From assembly GCA_030040455.1 (NCBI GenBank), contig JASHTR010000619.1, positions 1 through 5,169 on the forward strand: a stretch of DNA of 5,169 nucleotides. The letters are read 5' to 3'. Every line of letters begins with the position of its first letter. Position 1 is the stretch's first letter. Positions 1-5,169 of the stretch are shown here, one piece after another. The notes beneath the pieces are model-generated. The model searched no databases, was not told where the DNA came from, and worked only from the letters and a program-made list of their open reading frames with translations. The stretch comes from Terriglobia bacterium (lineage in GTDB: Bacteria > Acidobacteriota > Terriglobia > UBA7540). A program made the translations under genes and the position numbers.

Positions 1-373
1 CAACCGCTGCGTCCTGGTCACCGACGCCGTTCACGTGGCCGACCTGGCTCCAGGGAAGTACTCTCTGGTTGGGCTGGAGATTGAACTCTTGCCGAGCGGC
101 CAGGTGGTGACCGCAGACCGCCAAAGCATGGCGGGCTCGGTCTTGAGCATGAACCGTGCCGTAACCGTTTTTCAAAAATTTGCCGACGTCTCACTCCGCG
201 ACGCGCTCCAGGCTGCAACCGCGAACCCAGGCCGCCTGCTTCGTCGCGGCAGTATCTGCACGGAGTTGGCACCAGGCCAGCCAGCGAACTTAACTGCTTT
301 TCACGCTGAGGCGAACGCTCTGCGCGTAGAAAAAGTGCTGCTTCGAAATGAAGAAGTGTACGCGCGGGTTTAA
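1..373 (+). CDS. nagA: N-acetylglucosamine-6-phosphate deacetylase, C-terminal part (5' end outside window)
   Basis: NagA is a cytoplasmic amidohydrolase-fold enzyme that removes the acetyl group from N-acetylglucosamine-6-phosphate, giving glucosamine-6-phosphate and acetate in amino-sugar and cell-wall recycling. The reading frame is open from base 2 and ends at TAA 371-373, leaving 123 visible residues. Near the start is LVTDA (visible residues 5-9), whose Asp is the catalytic Asp of this family. Then come the APGKYSLVGLEIEL strand region, the hallmark AGSVLSMNRAV (about 44-54), a helix ending in NPGRLL (about 75-80), and the closing LAPGQPANLTAF segment with a final small beta strand ending EEVYARV. 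This order matches Bacillus and other NagA proteins. The metal-binding N-terminal two-thirds lies upstream of the window. The usual GKDADLVVF is here GQPANLTAF, a mild departure. The GTG at 35 is internal, not the start. Confidence 0.87.
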   Translation, partial: NRCVLVTDAVHVADLAPGKYSLVGLEIELLPSGQVVTADRQSMAGSVLSMNRAVTVFQKFADVSLRDALQAATANPGRLLRRGSICTELAPGQPANLTAFHAEANALRVEKVLLRNEEVYARV

Positions 374-452
374 TGATCCGCTGCTGCAGCGGCCGCACCC
401 GATTAGTTCCTCAGGGAGGCTTTGCCGCCTGATATGCGGAAAGTCTCTGAAG

Positions 453-481
453 CGCGGGATGACAGCCCGTGATAATTTTTT
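453..481 (+). terminator. Possible intrinsic terminator after nagA
   Basis: CGCGGG (453-458) can pair with CCCGTG (466-471), a 6-bp stem with one G-U pair and a 7-base loop. Four bases later comes a run of six T (476-481). The site is 80 bases after the nagA stop. The gap between stem and T-run and the short stem make this a modest candidate. If real, it would separate nagA transcription from glpD. Confidence 0.35.
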
Positions 482-571
482 CGCGGCTTCTCTGGTTTTC
501 CCGGCAAACACGCATATCTTACTCTTCTCGCTGGGCGCACAGGGTGAGCATCCGCTAACATAAGGAGCAGG

Positions 572-667
572 TTGAGAAAAGGGCAAAGCCCATTCGCACA
601 TCAAGCGGCAAAACCGCAGGTGGTCACCACAAGGGTGGGCGGGAATTTCCATGAAGCGAAATCCTGA
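572..667 (+). CDS. Possible short leader reading frame overlapping the glpD start
   Basis: A TTG at 572 follows AAGGAG (562-567) at about five bases, which is the best Shine-Dalgarno match in the nagA-glpD gap. The frame runs 31 codons to TGA at 665-667 and overlaps the glpD start by 17 bases in a different frame. The predicted peptide (beginning MRKGQSPF) is basic, hydrophilic and unlike anything I recognise. It could be a translated leader that couples to glpD, whose own Shine-Dalgarno is poor. It could equally be chance, since a 31-codon open frame is common in GC-rich DNA. No homology supports it. Confidence 0.15.
   Translation: MRKGQSPFAHQAAKPQVVTTRVGGNFHEAKS
581..630 (+). promoter_or_regulatory. 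Three consecutive small hairpins in the glpD leader
   Basis: Three short perfect inverted repeats lie one after another just before glpD. They are GGGC-AAA-GCCC (581-591), GCGG-CAAAA-CCGC (605-617) and GTGG-TCA-CCAC (620-630). The last ends 20 bases before the glpD ATG and could also be a protein-binding palindrome in DNA. I compared the region from memory with c-di-GMP, mini-ykkC, TPP, cobalamin, glycine, fluoride and ZTP riboswitch motifs, and none fits. The structure is seen directly; any regulatory role is inference. Confidence 0.3.
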
Positions 668-2285
668 GGCTTTGTCAGGAACCCAGTTCGATCTGGTAGT
701 GATCGGAGGCGGCATCAATGGCGCAGCGACAGCTCGCGAAGCAACGTTGCGCGGCCTCAAGGTCGCCTTAATCGACGCACGGGATTTTGCCAGCGGGACT
801 TCCAGCCGCTCTTCCAAGCTGATTCACGGCGGGCTGCGCTATCTGGCTCAACGTGACTTCAGGCTGGTGCGCGAGGCACGCCGTGAAAGAAAGCTGCTTG
901 CGAGCCTGGCGCCGCACTTGGCTCAGCCCCTGCCTTTTCTACTGCCGATTTACCGGGGCGATCCTTTCTCGCCCCTGAAAATGCGGTTGGGGCTTACCAT
1001 TTATGACTGGCTGGGCAATCTTGGTCCCAAGGACCACCACTGCTTTTGCAGCCCTCGCGAGACACTCCGTCGGATTCACCGCCTGCGCCCGGAGGGGTTA
1101 CGGGCGGCCGCCGTCTACTACGATTCTTTAACCGACGACGCGCGCCTCAGCCTTGAAAATGTGCTCGACGCTGCCGAGCACGGTGCTGTGGTAGCAAACT
1201 ATCTGGAGGTAAAAAGGTTCATCAGGCAGCCGCGAAGTGGCATGATTGCTGGCGCCGAAGCAGTGGACCGGCTGACCGGAAAGCAATACGAAATTGCAGC
1301 CCGTTTTTGGGTGAATGCTACCGGGCCGTGGGTTGACGAGGTGCGGGCGCTCCTCCCCGGGTTTGATGGGACGAAAACCATCCGCATGACGAAGGGTACC
1401 CACGTAATTCTCCCCTGCATTTCAGATCAGTACGCGCTGTTCGCCGCCATCCGGCCGGGGAAGCGGATTTTTTTGATGATGCCCTGGCAAGGTCATTCGC
1501 TCCTGGGTACTACAGACACCGAATACGAGGGCGATCCCGGCGCGGTGGAACCTGACCGAGCCGAGATTGAATATCTCCTCAGTGCGCTCAATCGCGTCCT
1601 CCGGGAGCCGGTGGGTATGGAGGATGTGCTTGGAAGCTACGCCGGGATCCGGGCACTGGTGGTGGAAGGCGGTCGCAGTCCTTCCGCCAATACGCGTGAA
1701 TACCGCTTCCACCGGGATCCCTGGATCAATAACATGATCACAATTTGCGGCGGCAAGCTCACGACGGCGCGCGCGCTGGGTGAGAAGCTCGCAGACGTGG
1801 TGCAGGCGGAGCTGCCTGCCGGTCCGGCAAGATCGGTCGCCGCAGAAGCACCATTGCCGGGCGGTCACACGGGTCCATTTGTGAAGTTTGTCGAGACTGC
1901 AACGGAGGCGGCAATCCGGGAATTTGGCATCTCCCCGAGAACGGCGGATCGGGTCATCCGAACCTATGGAAGCCGCTGGCGGAGCGTTCTTGATCCCATC
2001 CGCACGGACCGAACGCTTGCCGAAACCTTGCCCGGCGAGCCGGAACTGCTGGGGGCGGAGGTAAAATTCTCCATCTGCGAAGAGATGGCAATGACAGTAG
2101 AAGATTTTTTGTTGCGCCGCTCTGGCCTTAACTGGATAGCCTGCGCCTACCCGGAAGCGGCGCCCTGCGTTGCAAGCATTTTTGCGCGTGAGCTTGCCTG
2201 GGACGCGGAAGCTCGCTCGACGGCCCTTGCGGGCTTTGAGCGGGCCATTCACGGGACTCAAAAACTATGTGCAAAGGGAGGCTGA
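651..2285 (+). CDS. glpD: Aerobic-type FAD-dependent glycerol-3-phosphate dehydrogenase
   Basis: GlpD oxidises sn-glycerol-3-phosphate to dihydroxyacetone phosphate and passes electrons through FAD to membrane quinone, working at the inner face of the membrane. At 544 residues it is the size of Bacillus GlpD and somewhat longer than the E. coli enzyme. The FAD-binding Rossmann motif is VVIGGGINGAATARE (16-30). GTSSRSSKLIHGGLRYL (49-65) is the family signature. KGTH (248-251), NATGPW (222-227), DTEYEGDP (289-296), SYAGIRALV (329-337) and CGGKLTTAR (366-374) follow, and they hold the Arg, His and Lys residues that line the phosphate-substrate pocket in E. coli GlpD. The last 150 or so residues form the helical C-terminal DAO domain, with no GlpA-type BFD/iron-sulfur extension, so this is GlpD rather than GlpA. 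ATG 651 is the only standard start in frame after the stop at 573-575. Its Shine-Dalgarno is weak (GGG at 641-643). The gene is intact. Confidence 0.96.
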   Translation: MKRNPEALSGTQFDLVVIGGGINGAATAREATLRGLKVALIDARDFASGTSSRSSKLIHGGLRYLAQRDFRLVREARRERKLLASLAPHLAQPLPFLLPIYRGDPFSPLKMRLGLTIYDWLGNLGPKDHHCFCSPRETLRRIHRLRPEGLRAAAVYYDSLTDDARLSLENVLDAAEHGAVVANYLEVKRFIRQPRSGMIAGAEAVDRLTGKQYEIAARFWVNATGPWVDEVRALLPGFDGTKTIRMTKGTHVILPCISDQYALFAAIRPGKRIFLMMPWQGHSLLGTTDTEYEGDPGAVEPDRAEIEYLLSALNRVLREPVGMEDVLGSYAGIRALVVEGGRSPSANTREYRFHRDPWINNMITICGGKLTTARALGEKLADVVQAELPAGPARSVAAEAPLPGGHTGPFVKFVETATEAAIREFGISPRTADRVIRTYGSRWRSVLDPIRTDRTLAETLPGEPELLGAEVKFSICEEMAMTVEDFLLRRSGLNWIACAYPEAAPCVASIFARELAWDAEARSTALAGFERAIHGTQKLCAKGG

Positions 2286-2293
2286 AAGACCGT

Positions 2294-2310
2294 GCAACCC
2301 CCGGGGTTGC
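2294..2310. repeat. Perfect 8-bp palindrome between glpD and the secreted-protein gene
   Basis: GCAACCCC (2294-2301) and GGGGTTGC (2303-2310) are exact reverse complements around a single C. No T-run follows directly, so it is not a convincing terminator. An 8-base direct repeat ACCGTGCA sits at 2289-2296 and again at 2323-2330, with the second copy just beyond the palindrome. It may be an operator or an mRNA hairpin at the operon junction. Its function is unknown. Confidence 0.5.
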
Positions 2311-2352
2311 CGCCATCATCCAACCGTGCAGTTCAGCCTCTTTTTCATGGAG

Positions 2353-2357
2353 AGGAG
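2353..2357 (+). promoter_or_regulatory. Ribosome binding site that fixes the start of the TrbI-like gene
   Basis: AGGAG lies seven bases before ATG 2365, an ideal placement. It supports ATG 2365 over the upstream in-frame ATG at 2347 and over the far longer frame reaching back into glpD. The chosen start also puts a classic signal peptide at the N-terminus. Confidence 0.8.
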
Positions 2358-2364
2358 ATACCCC

Positions 2365-3117
2365 ATGAGCCGAAGCCGTGCTGTTTATTCTTTCGTTATG
2401 TCGTTATCACTGTTGCTGCCGTGCACTTTGTTCGCGCAGGCCAACGCTTCAATGCCTCCTCAGCCGGGCGATCAAGTCATCATTCCGGCTCGCACCGAAA
2501 TTCCTTTGGAACTCACCAGTGGCCTCAGCTCGCGCACGGCTTATGCGGGCGAGTCAGTTTACTGCCGGACGGTATATCCCATCACTGTCAACAACCAGAT
2601 TGTGATTCCCGTCGGCTCCTACGTGGAAGGCGTCATCACCCAGGTGAAGCGGCCCGGCCGGATCCATGGAAAAGCCCAGATCGGTATCCGGTTTGGCTCC
2701 ATCACCTTGCCTTCCGGCGTTACGAAGCCCATGTTCGCTACGCTCTCCGGATATGCAGGCAATGGGAGAGAAGGATTCAAACGCGATGAGTCCAAGATTG
2801 AAGGCGAAGGAACAAAGGGAAAGGATGCCGAAACTGTGGCCGTCACAGGCGCCGAAGGAGCTGGAATCGGATCTATTGCCAGCATCAGCAGCGGGCATTC
2901 CGGGGCCGGCGCCGCAGTCGGGGGTGCTTCCGGAGCTCTTGGCGGCTTGATTTACGTGCTTGCGACGCGCGGCAGAGAAATCGTCCTGCGCCCGGGAACG
3001 GATCTTCAGCTCGAGCTCAGCCGCCCACTCGCCTATTATCGCTATCAGGTCGATCCGCCTGCCCACGAGAGCCCGACAGGCCCCGCGTTTCCTAAACGGT
3101 ACCCCGGCCCGGCGTAA
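2365..3117 (+). CDS. Secreted TrbI/VirB10-like domain protein of unknown function
   Basis: The protein has 250 residues. It has a signal peptide (MSRSRAVYSF, then a hydrophobic core LSLLLPCTLF) with likely signal peptidase I cleavage after FAQA (26) or ANA (28). Cys20 follows a Pro, so it is not a proper lipobox. Residues 38-120 resemble the C-terminal beta domain of VirB10/TrbI: IPARTEIPLEL, a region of turns and strands, then IPVGSYVEGV and a strand ending SITLPSGV. Residues 131-160 are charged and probably flexible. Residues 161-200 are rich in Gly, Ala and Ser in a glycine-zipper pattern ending LGGLIYVLATRG. A second element, VLRPGTDLQLELSRPL (207-222), echoes the first. From memory, stand-alone proteins of this build are frequent in Acidobacteriota and often labelled TrbI-like or hypothetical. 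No other type IV secretion gene is nearby, so a conjugation role is unlikely. An envelope location is inferred. It lies 79 bases after glpD and might be co-transcribed. Confidence 0.88.
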   Translation: MSRSRAVYSFVMSLSLLLPCTLFAQANASMPPQPGDQVIIPARTEIPLELTSGLSSRTAYAGESVYCRTVYPITVNNQIVIPVGSYVEGVITQVKRPGRIHGKAQIGIRFGSITLPSGVTKPMFATLSGYAGNGREGFKRDESKIEGEGTKGKDAETVAVTGAEGAGIGSIASISSGHSGAGAAVGGASGALGGLIYVLATRGREIVLRPGTDLQLELSRPLAYYRYQVDPPAHESPTGPAFPKRYPGPA

Positions 3118-3161
3118 AGGACCAACCCGTCCTCTCCGATGATGTGAAAAATCCAAATCCC

Positions 3162-3321
3162 CACGTAAAGACACCAAGACGCTAATGTGGTGCGTCGAAA
3201 GGGGCTTTACTTATGGCCACGCCCTTTGGAGTGCGGCGGCTTGCCGCCGCTTTTCCCAAGGCCAGCTTGCCGGCCACTCAACTGATCCTCACCCTTTGCA
3301 CCTCGGCGCCTTTGCGTGAGG
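3162..3321. repeat. REP-like composite palindromic repeat region between convergent genes
   Basis: This 160-base stretch fills most of the 223-base spacer between the TrbI-like and methyltransferase genes. Its ends are related inverted arms: 3162-3182 (beginning CACGTAAAGACACC) and 3298-3318 (reverse complement beginning CACGCAAAGGCGCC), 15 of 21 bases matching, with all six differences being transitions. Inside are GACGC/GCGTC (3178-3182, 3192-3196), AAAGGG/CCCTTT (3198-3203, 3222-3227) and a second palindromic unit bounded by GAGTG (3230-3234) and CACTC (3275-3279). The right end has CCTCAC/GTGAGG (3287-3292, 3316-3321) enclosing CCTTTGC twice, 16 bases apart. From memory, both the AAAGACACCAAGACGC-type and the GAGTGCGGCGGCTTGCCGCCGC-type sequences recur in soil bacterial genomes as dispersed intergenic repeats. 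No coding sequence is supported here. Confidence 0.65.
3233..3254 (+). terminator. Strong GC hairpin with T-run, possible terminator for the plus-strand genes
   Basis: GCGGCGGC (3233-3240), TT, GCCGCCGC (3243-3250) form a perfect 8-bp stem, or 7 bp closed by a stable CTTG tetraloop, followed by TTTTCCC. It lies 116 bases after the TrbI-like stop and before the opposing methyltransferase, where a terminator would be expected. Only four T follow, and there is none on the minus side. The hairpin is also part of a REP-like unit, so termination may be a side effect of the repeat. Confidence 0.5.
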
Positions 3322-3340
3322 CTTCTTTCAGCAAATTCTT

Positions 3341-3862
3341 TTACATCTTCTCTAATTTGCAGTGAATGTTCCGCGCCGGGAAAATCCATGCGAAGTGCTT
3401 TTCATAAAAACTTGCAGAAAACCTGGCAATCAGGCGGCCGAGGCTGTCCAGCAGAAGGTTGCCGCCGAAGGTGAGGCGTCGCTCAAGGATGTGGAATCCG
3501 CCGGCGTGATAGGTAAAGTCTTCAAAACTTTCATGGGTAAAATAGTCAAAGCTGTGGAAACCCAGGTGCTGGATGTGCGTGGGGTCGGTGTACGAATCCG
3601 GAGAGCTGTAATGCGGCGTGACGATCCAAACCTCTGCGCCGGCGCGTGCGATGCGACGGACTTCCGACATAACGCGCATCGTGTCCGGTTGGTGTTCGAG
3701 AAAATGGCAAAGGTAAATGCGGCTGGCGCAAGAATCGGCGAAGGGCCAGGGGAAATGCGAGAGCTCCGCGAGCACGTCAGCGGCGGAGCCGGGTTGCCGG
3801 TCCACTCCGATCGCGTCCGGTTCCTGTTTCTTCTTGCCGCAGCCGAAATCGAGGGTCAGCAT
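3341..3862 (-). CDS. Class I SAM-dependent methyltransferase, small
   Basis: This is a cytoplasmic Rossmann-fold methyltransferase of 173 residues from ATG 3862. Motif I is LDFGCGKKK (4-12), the SAM-binding glycine loop. The acidic residue that binds the ribose hydroxyls is Asp21 in GVDRQPG. The region 37-57 (FPWPFADS to FLEH) and the strand WIVTPHYSS (79-87) correspond to the later core strands. YTDPTHIQHL (91-100) and the closing ARNIHCKLEKM are typical of a subfamily often found near sugar or polysaccharide genes. The substrate cannot be told from sequence. The start is uncertain: GTG 3895 would add eleven residues (beginning VVEDFAARAHS) and has purine-rich sequence upstream. ATG 3862 is preferred because relatives usually begin right at motif I. 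The frame stays open upstream into the TPR gene, but that part looks non-coding. It lies 124 bases after the TPR gene on the same strand and may share its transcript. Confidence 0.87.
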   Translation of the reverse strand: MLTLDFGCGKKKQEPDAIGVDRQPGSAADVLAELSHFPWPFADSCASRIYLCHFLEHQPDTMRVMSEVRRIARAGAEVWIVTPHYSSPDSYTDPTHIQHLGFHSFDYFTHESFEDFTYHAGGFHILERRLTFGGNLLLDSLGRLIARFSASFYEKHFAWIFPARNIHCKLEKM

Positions 3863-3946
3863 GGAATGCGCTCGGGCGGCAAAGTCCTCAACCACCTCGC
3901 CTGCGGCTCCCCTCCCTCGATTACGGATGGAATTATGGGGTGGTTC

Positions 3947-3964
3947 GCCGGTGGGGACACCGGC
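3947..3964. repeat. Perfect 7-bp hairpin between the TPR and methyltransferase genes
   Basis: GCCGGTG (3947-3953) and CACCGGC (3958-3964) are exact reverse complements around a 4-base loop. Read on the minus strand it follows the TPR stop by 22 bases and is followed by GAACCACCCC, not by T, so it is a poor terminator. It could attenuate or stabilise the mRNA between the two genes, or be another dispersed repeat. Confidence 0.5.
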
Positions 3965-3965
3965 A

Positions 3966-3995
3966 CTATAACCTAACACCTTATTGTTAACGCAA
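3966..3995 (-). promoter_or_regulatory. Weak sigma-70-like promoter candidate for the methyltransferase gene
   Basis: On the minus strand TTGCGT (3995-3990) and TTATAG (3971-3966) are 18 bases apart, resembling -35 and -10 boxes. The -35 box overlaps the TPR stop codon. Transcription would begin at the 3947-3964 hairpin, making it the 5' end of the message. The match is partial, and promoter consensus for this group is not firmly known. Confidence 0.2.
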
Positions 3996-5051
3996 GCGCG
4001 CCAAGCCTTGGCGGGCCTGAGCCAAACCGGGATCCATGGCGAGCGCAGCTTTGTATTGCTGCGCGGCAAGTTGCTTCTTGCCCGAGCGCGCATAGAGCTC
4101 GCCAAGCCAGCTCAATGCTTCGGCACGGGAAGGAAAATCGTCGCGGGAAGGCGCCTCGGCAAGATAGGATTTCAACTCCCGCTCAGCCTCATTCAGCTCC
4201 GTGCCCTGAAGGACAAGCTCGACGCCCCGATAATACTTTACTCGCACGTCGGAAGCGTTGGCCGCAATAGCCGCCTCGACGGCCCGATTAAAGTTGGTTG
4301 CGTCTCCCTGGGCCAGAAAGAAATCCGCAGCTTCCAGGTAAGGGCCCGCGCGATTGACTTTGAAGGTGAGCGCGCGCTGATATTGCTGCCGAGCCAAGGC
4401 AAGGTGGCCCGTGCCAGCGTCCACCTGCGCTAAAGCGAGGCTGCCTTCCACGGGGTCAAGCGCCGCGATCGTTTCGGCTTCCTTGCCGGCCTTATCTTTG
4501 CTCCCGCCAAGAATCCAGGGCGCTTCGAGATAATACTCCATTAGGTCCCGGCGGGCTTCAACGTTGTGGGGCGCGAGAGCAACGGCTTTTTCGAATTCCT
4601 CGCGCGTTGCGACCGCTAACTTCAAGCTGTGGGATGCTCCAGCCTTGCGGCCGTAGCTGCGGCCAAGCCAAAGATGCGCCTCGGGGTCCGAAGGGTTGAT
4701 CTCGACGGCCGACTGGGCGTGAAAGACGGCTTCGTCCCACTCCTTCAACTCGTAATAGCAGCGGGTCAAAAGGAGCTCCATAGGAACACTCTTGGGAGTA
4801 TTCCCTAACGCAGCAGTGAGCGTCGCGGTGGCGTCACGGTATTTGCCGGACTCATATTGACTCAAGGCAAGGTCATATGCGGGAATATCCGGCGCCGCCG
4901 TCCCTTGGCTCGGGGTCAGGCAGCAGAAGGCTGCCAGCAGCAATGCAACGAGCAGGCCTCTCCACCCGCTTGACGAACCTGGTTTTTCTCTTTTCAGGGG
5001 GATTGAAGCTGGATGAAGAGCCTCAAACTCTAAGCCCGAATTGTAGGTCAA
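3987..5051 (-). CDS. TPR-repeat protein with N-terminal signal or membrane anchor
   Basis: The protein has 354 residues. After a long polar N-terminus (1-30), a hydrophobic segment RGLLVALLLAAFCCL (31-45) is followed by TPSQGTAAP, so it is either exported with cleavage near Ala52-Ala53 or anchored with the rest outside the cytoplasm. Tetratricopeptide repeats fill the rest. Clear ones are at about 57-84, 91-120 (ending AVEINP), 124-162 with a longer loop (ending AVALAP), 203-231 and 310-341 (ending ALAMDP). A distinctive insert around 172-186 (EYYLEAPWILGGSKD) recurs, as I recall, in a TPR subfamily. TPRs bind other proteins; no enzymatic motif is visible. The start is TTG 5051, the only standard start after the in-frame stop at 5082-5084, and it has a well placed Shine-Dalgarno. 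The methyltransferase lies just downstream. Partner and process are unknown. Confidence 0.9.
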   Translation of the reverse strand: MTYNSGLEFEALHPASIPLKREKPGSSSGWRGLLVALLLAAFCCLTPSQGTAAPDIPAYDLALSQYESGKYRDATATLTAALGNTPKSVPMELLLTRCYYELKEWDEAVFHAQSAVEINPSDPEAHLWLGRSYGRKAGASHSLKLAVATREEFEKAVALAPHNVEARRDLMEYYLEAPWILGGSKDKAGKEAETIAALDPVEGSLALAQVDAGTGHLALARQQYQRALTFKVNRAGPYLEAADFFLAQGDATNFNRAVEAAIAANASDVRVKYYRGVELVLQGTELNEAERELKSYLAEAPSRDDFPSRAEALSWLGELYARSGKKQLAAQQYKAALAMDPGLAQARQGLARLR

Positions 5052-5059
5052 ACAGTTTC

Positions 5060-5063
5060 TCCG
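5060..5063 (-). promoter_or_regulatory. Ribosome binding site supporting a TTG start for the TPR gene
   Basis: On the minus strand GGAG lies seven bases before TTG 5051. With an in-frame stop at 5082-5084 and no ATG or GTG in between, this decides the rare TTG start and keeps the hydrophobic segment at residues 31-45. Confidence 0.7.
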
Positions 5064-5169
5064 TTGGACAAATGTGTTACTTTACAACAACTTTGGAAGA
5101 CTCAGGATTTCGATGAGAGTCAGCCTCTGAGGACAGGGTGACGATGACCGTTCCCGGCAGCAGAGTCCT

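Noticed and set aside
571..650. c-di-GMP-I riboswitch suggested by AGGGCAAAGCCC
   Set aside because: Only the short GGCAAA string is shared. The tetraloop, receptor and second stem of the motif are absent.
1422..2261. Long minus-strand open frame opposite glpD
   Set aside because: It is antisense to a strongly conserved glpD, and the translation is Arg- and Cys-rich with no recognisable domain, as expected for a shadow in GC-rich DNA.
2170..2364. Upstream extension of the TrbI-like frame into glpD
   Set aside because: It overlaps the conserved glpD C-terminus. ATG 2365 has an ideal Shine-Dalgarno and begins a classic signal peptide.
3118..3133. AGGAC-GTCCT hairpin right after the TrbI-like stop as a terminator
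   Set aside because: It has a 5-bp stem with no following T-run.
3362..3976. Plus-strand open frame opposite the methyltransferase
   Set aside because: The minus-strand frame carries clear SAM-binding motifs; this one has no recognisable features.
3863..4105. Upstream extension of the methyltransferase frame into the TPR gene
   Set aside because: The extra residues resemble no methyltransferase region and the frame overlaps the end of the TPR coding sequence, which is clearly real.
5099..5131. GACTC/GAGTC and CTCAG/CTGAG inverted repeats upstream of the TPR gene
   Set aside because: The stems are only 5 bp with long loops and compete with each other, so they are within chance expectation.
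5144..5169. Start of a divergent plus-strand gene at ATG 5144
   Set aside because: AGGG lies about five bases upstream and the frame is open to the window end, but only eight codons are visible, too few to support a gene.

Overview
This GC-rich, ordinary-looking chromosomal window probably comes from a member of the Acidobacteriota or a close relative. The main reason is the protein at 2365-3117. It matches, from memory, a secreted family common in that phylum: an IP-x-x-T-x-IPLEL opening, a VirB10/TrbI-like beta domain and a glycine-zipper tail. REP-like palindromes of the kind I associate with such genomes point the same way. No database search was possible, so the taxon is an inference.

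Layout. Bases 1-373 (+) hold the C-terminal part of an N-acetylglucosamine-6-phosphate deacetylase (nagA), cut by the window edge. A 277-base gap follows, with a possible terminator (453-481), a strong Shine-Dalgarno leading into a very short TTG reading frame, and three small hairpins in a row (581-630). Bases 651-2285 (+) hold a full-length FAD-dependent glycerol-3-phosphate dehydrogenase (glpD). A 79-base gap with a perfect palindrome leads to the secreted TrbI-like protein (2365-3117, +). Bases 3118-3340 lie between convergent genes and are packed with palindromic, REP-like repeats, one of which could terminate transcription of the plus-strand genes. On the minus strand, a TPR-repeat protein with an N-terminal signal or anchor (3987-5051) is followed by a small class I SAM-dependent methyltransferase (3341-3862). 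The 124 bases between them contain a perfect 7-bp hairpin and a weak promoter candidate. Bases 5052-5169 are the TPR gene's upstream region; I see nothing firm there beyond its ribosome binding site.

How the genes fit together. NagA feeds amino-sugar carbon into glycolysis through glucosamine-6-phosphate. GlpD feeds glycerol-3-phosphate in as dihydroxyacetone phosphate and passes electrons to quinone. Both are catabolic and on the same strand, but the spacing and a possible terminator argue against a tight operon. The secreted protein and the TPR-methyltransferase pair have no clear link to these pathways. I found no tRNA, rRNA, CRISPR array, transposase, phage gene or defence gene. I see no strong case for a previously undescribed system; the best leads are the repeat-rich convergent spacer and the leader of glpD.
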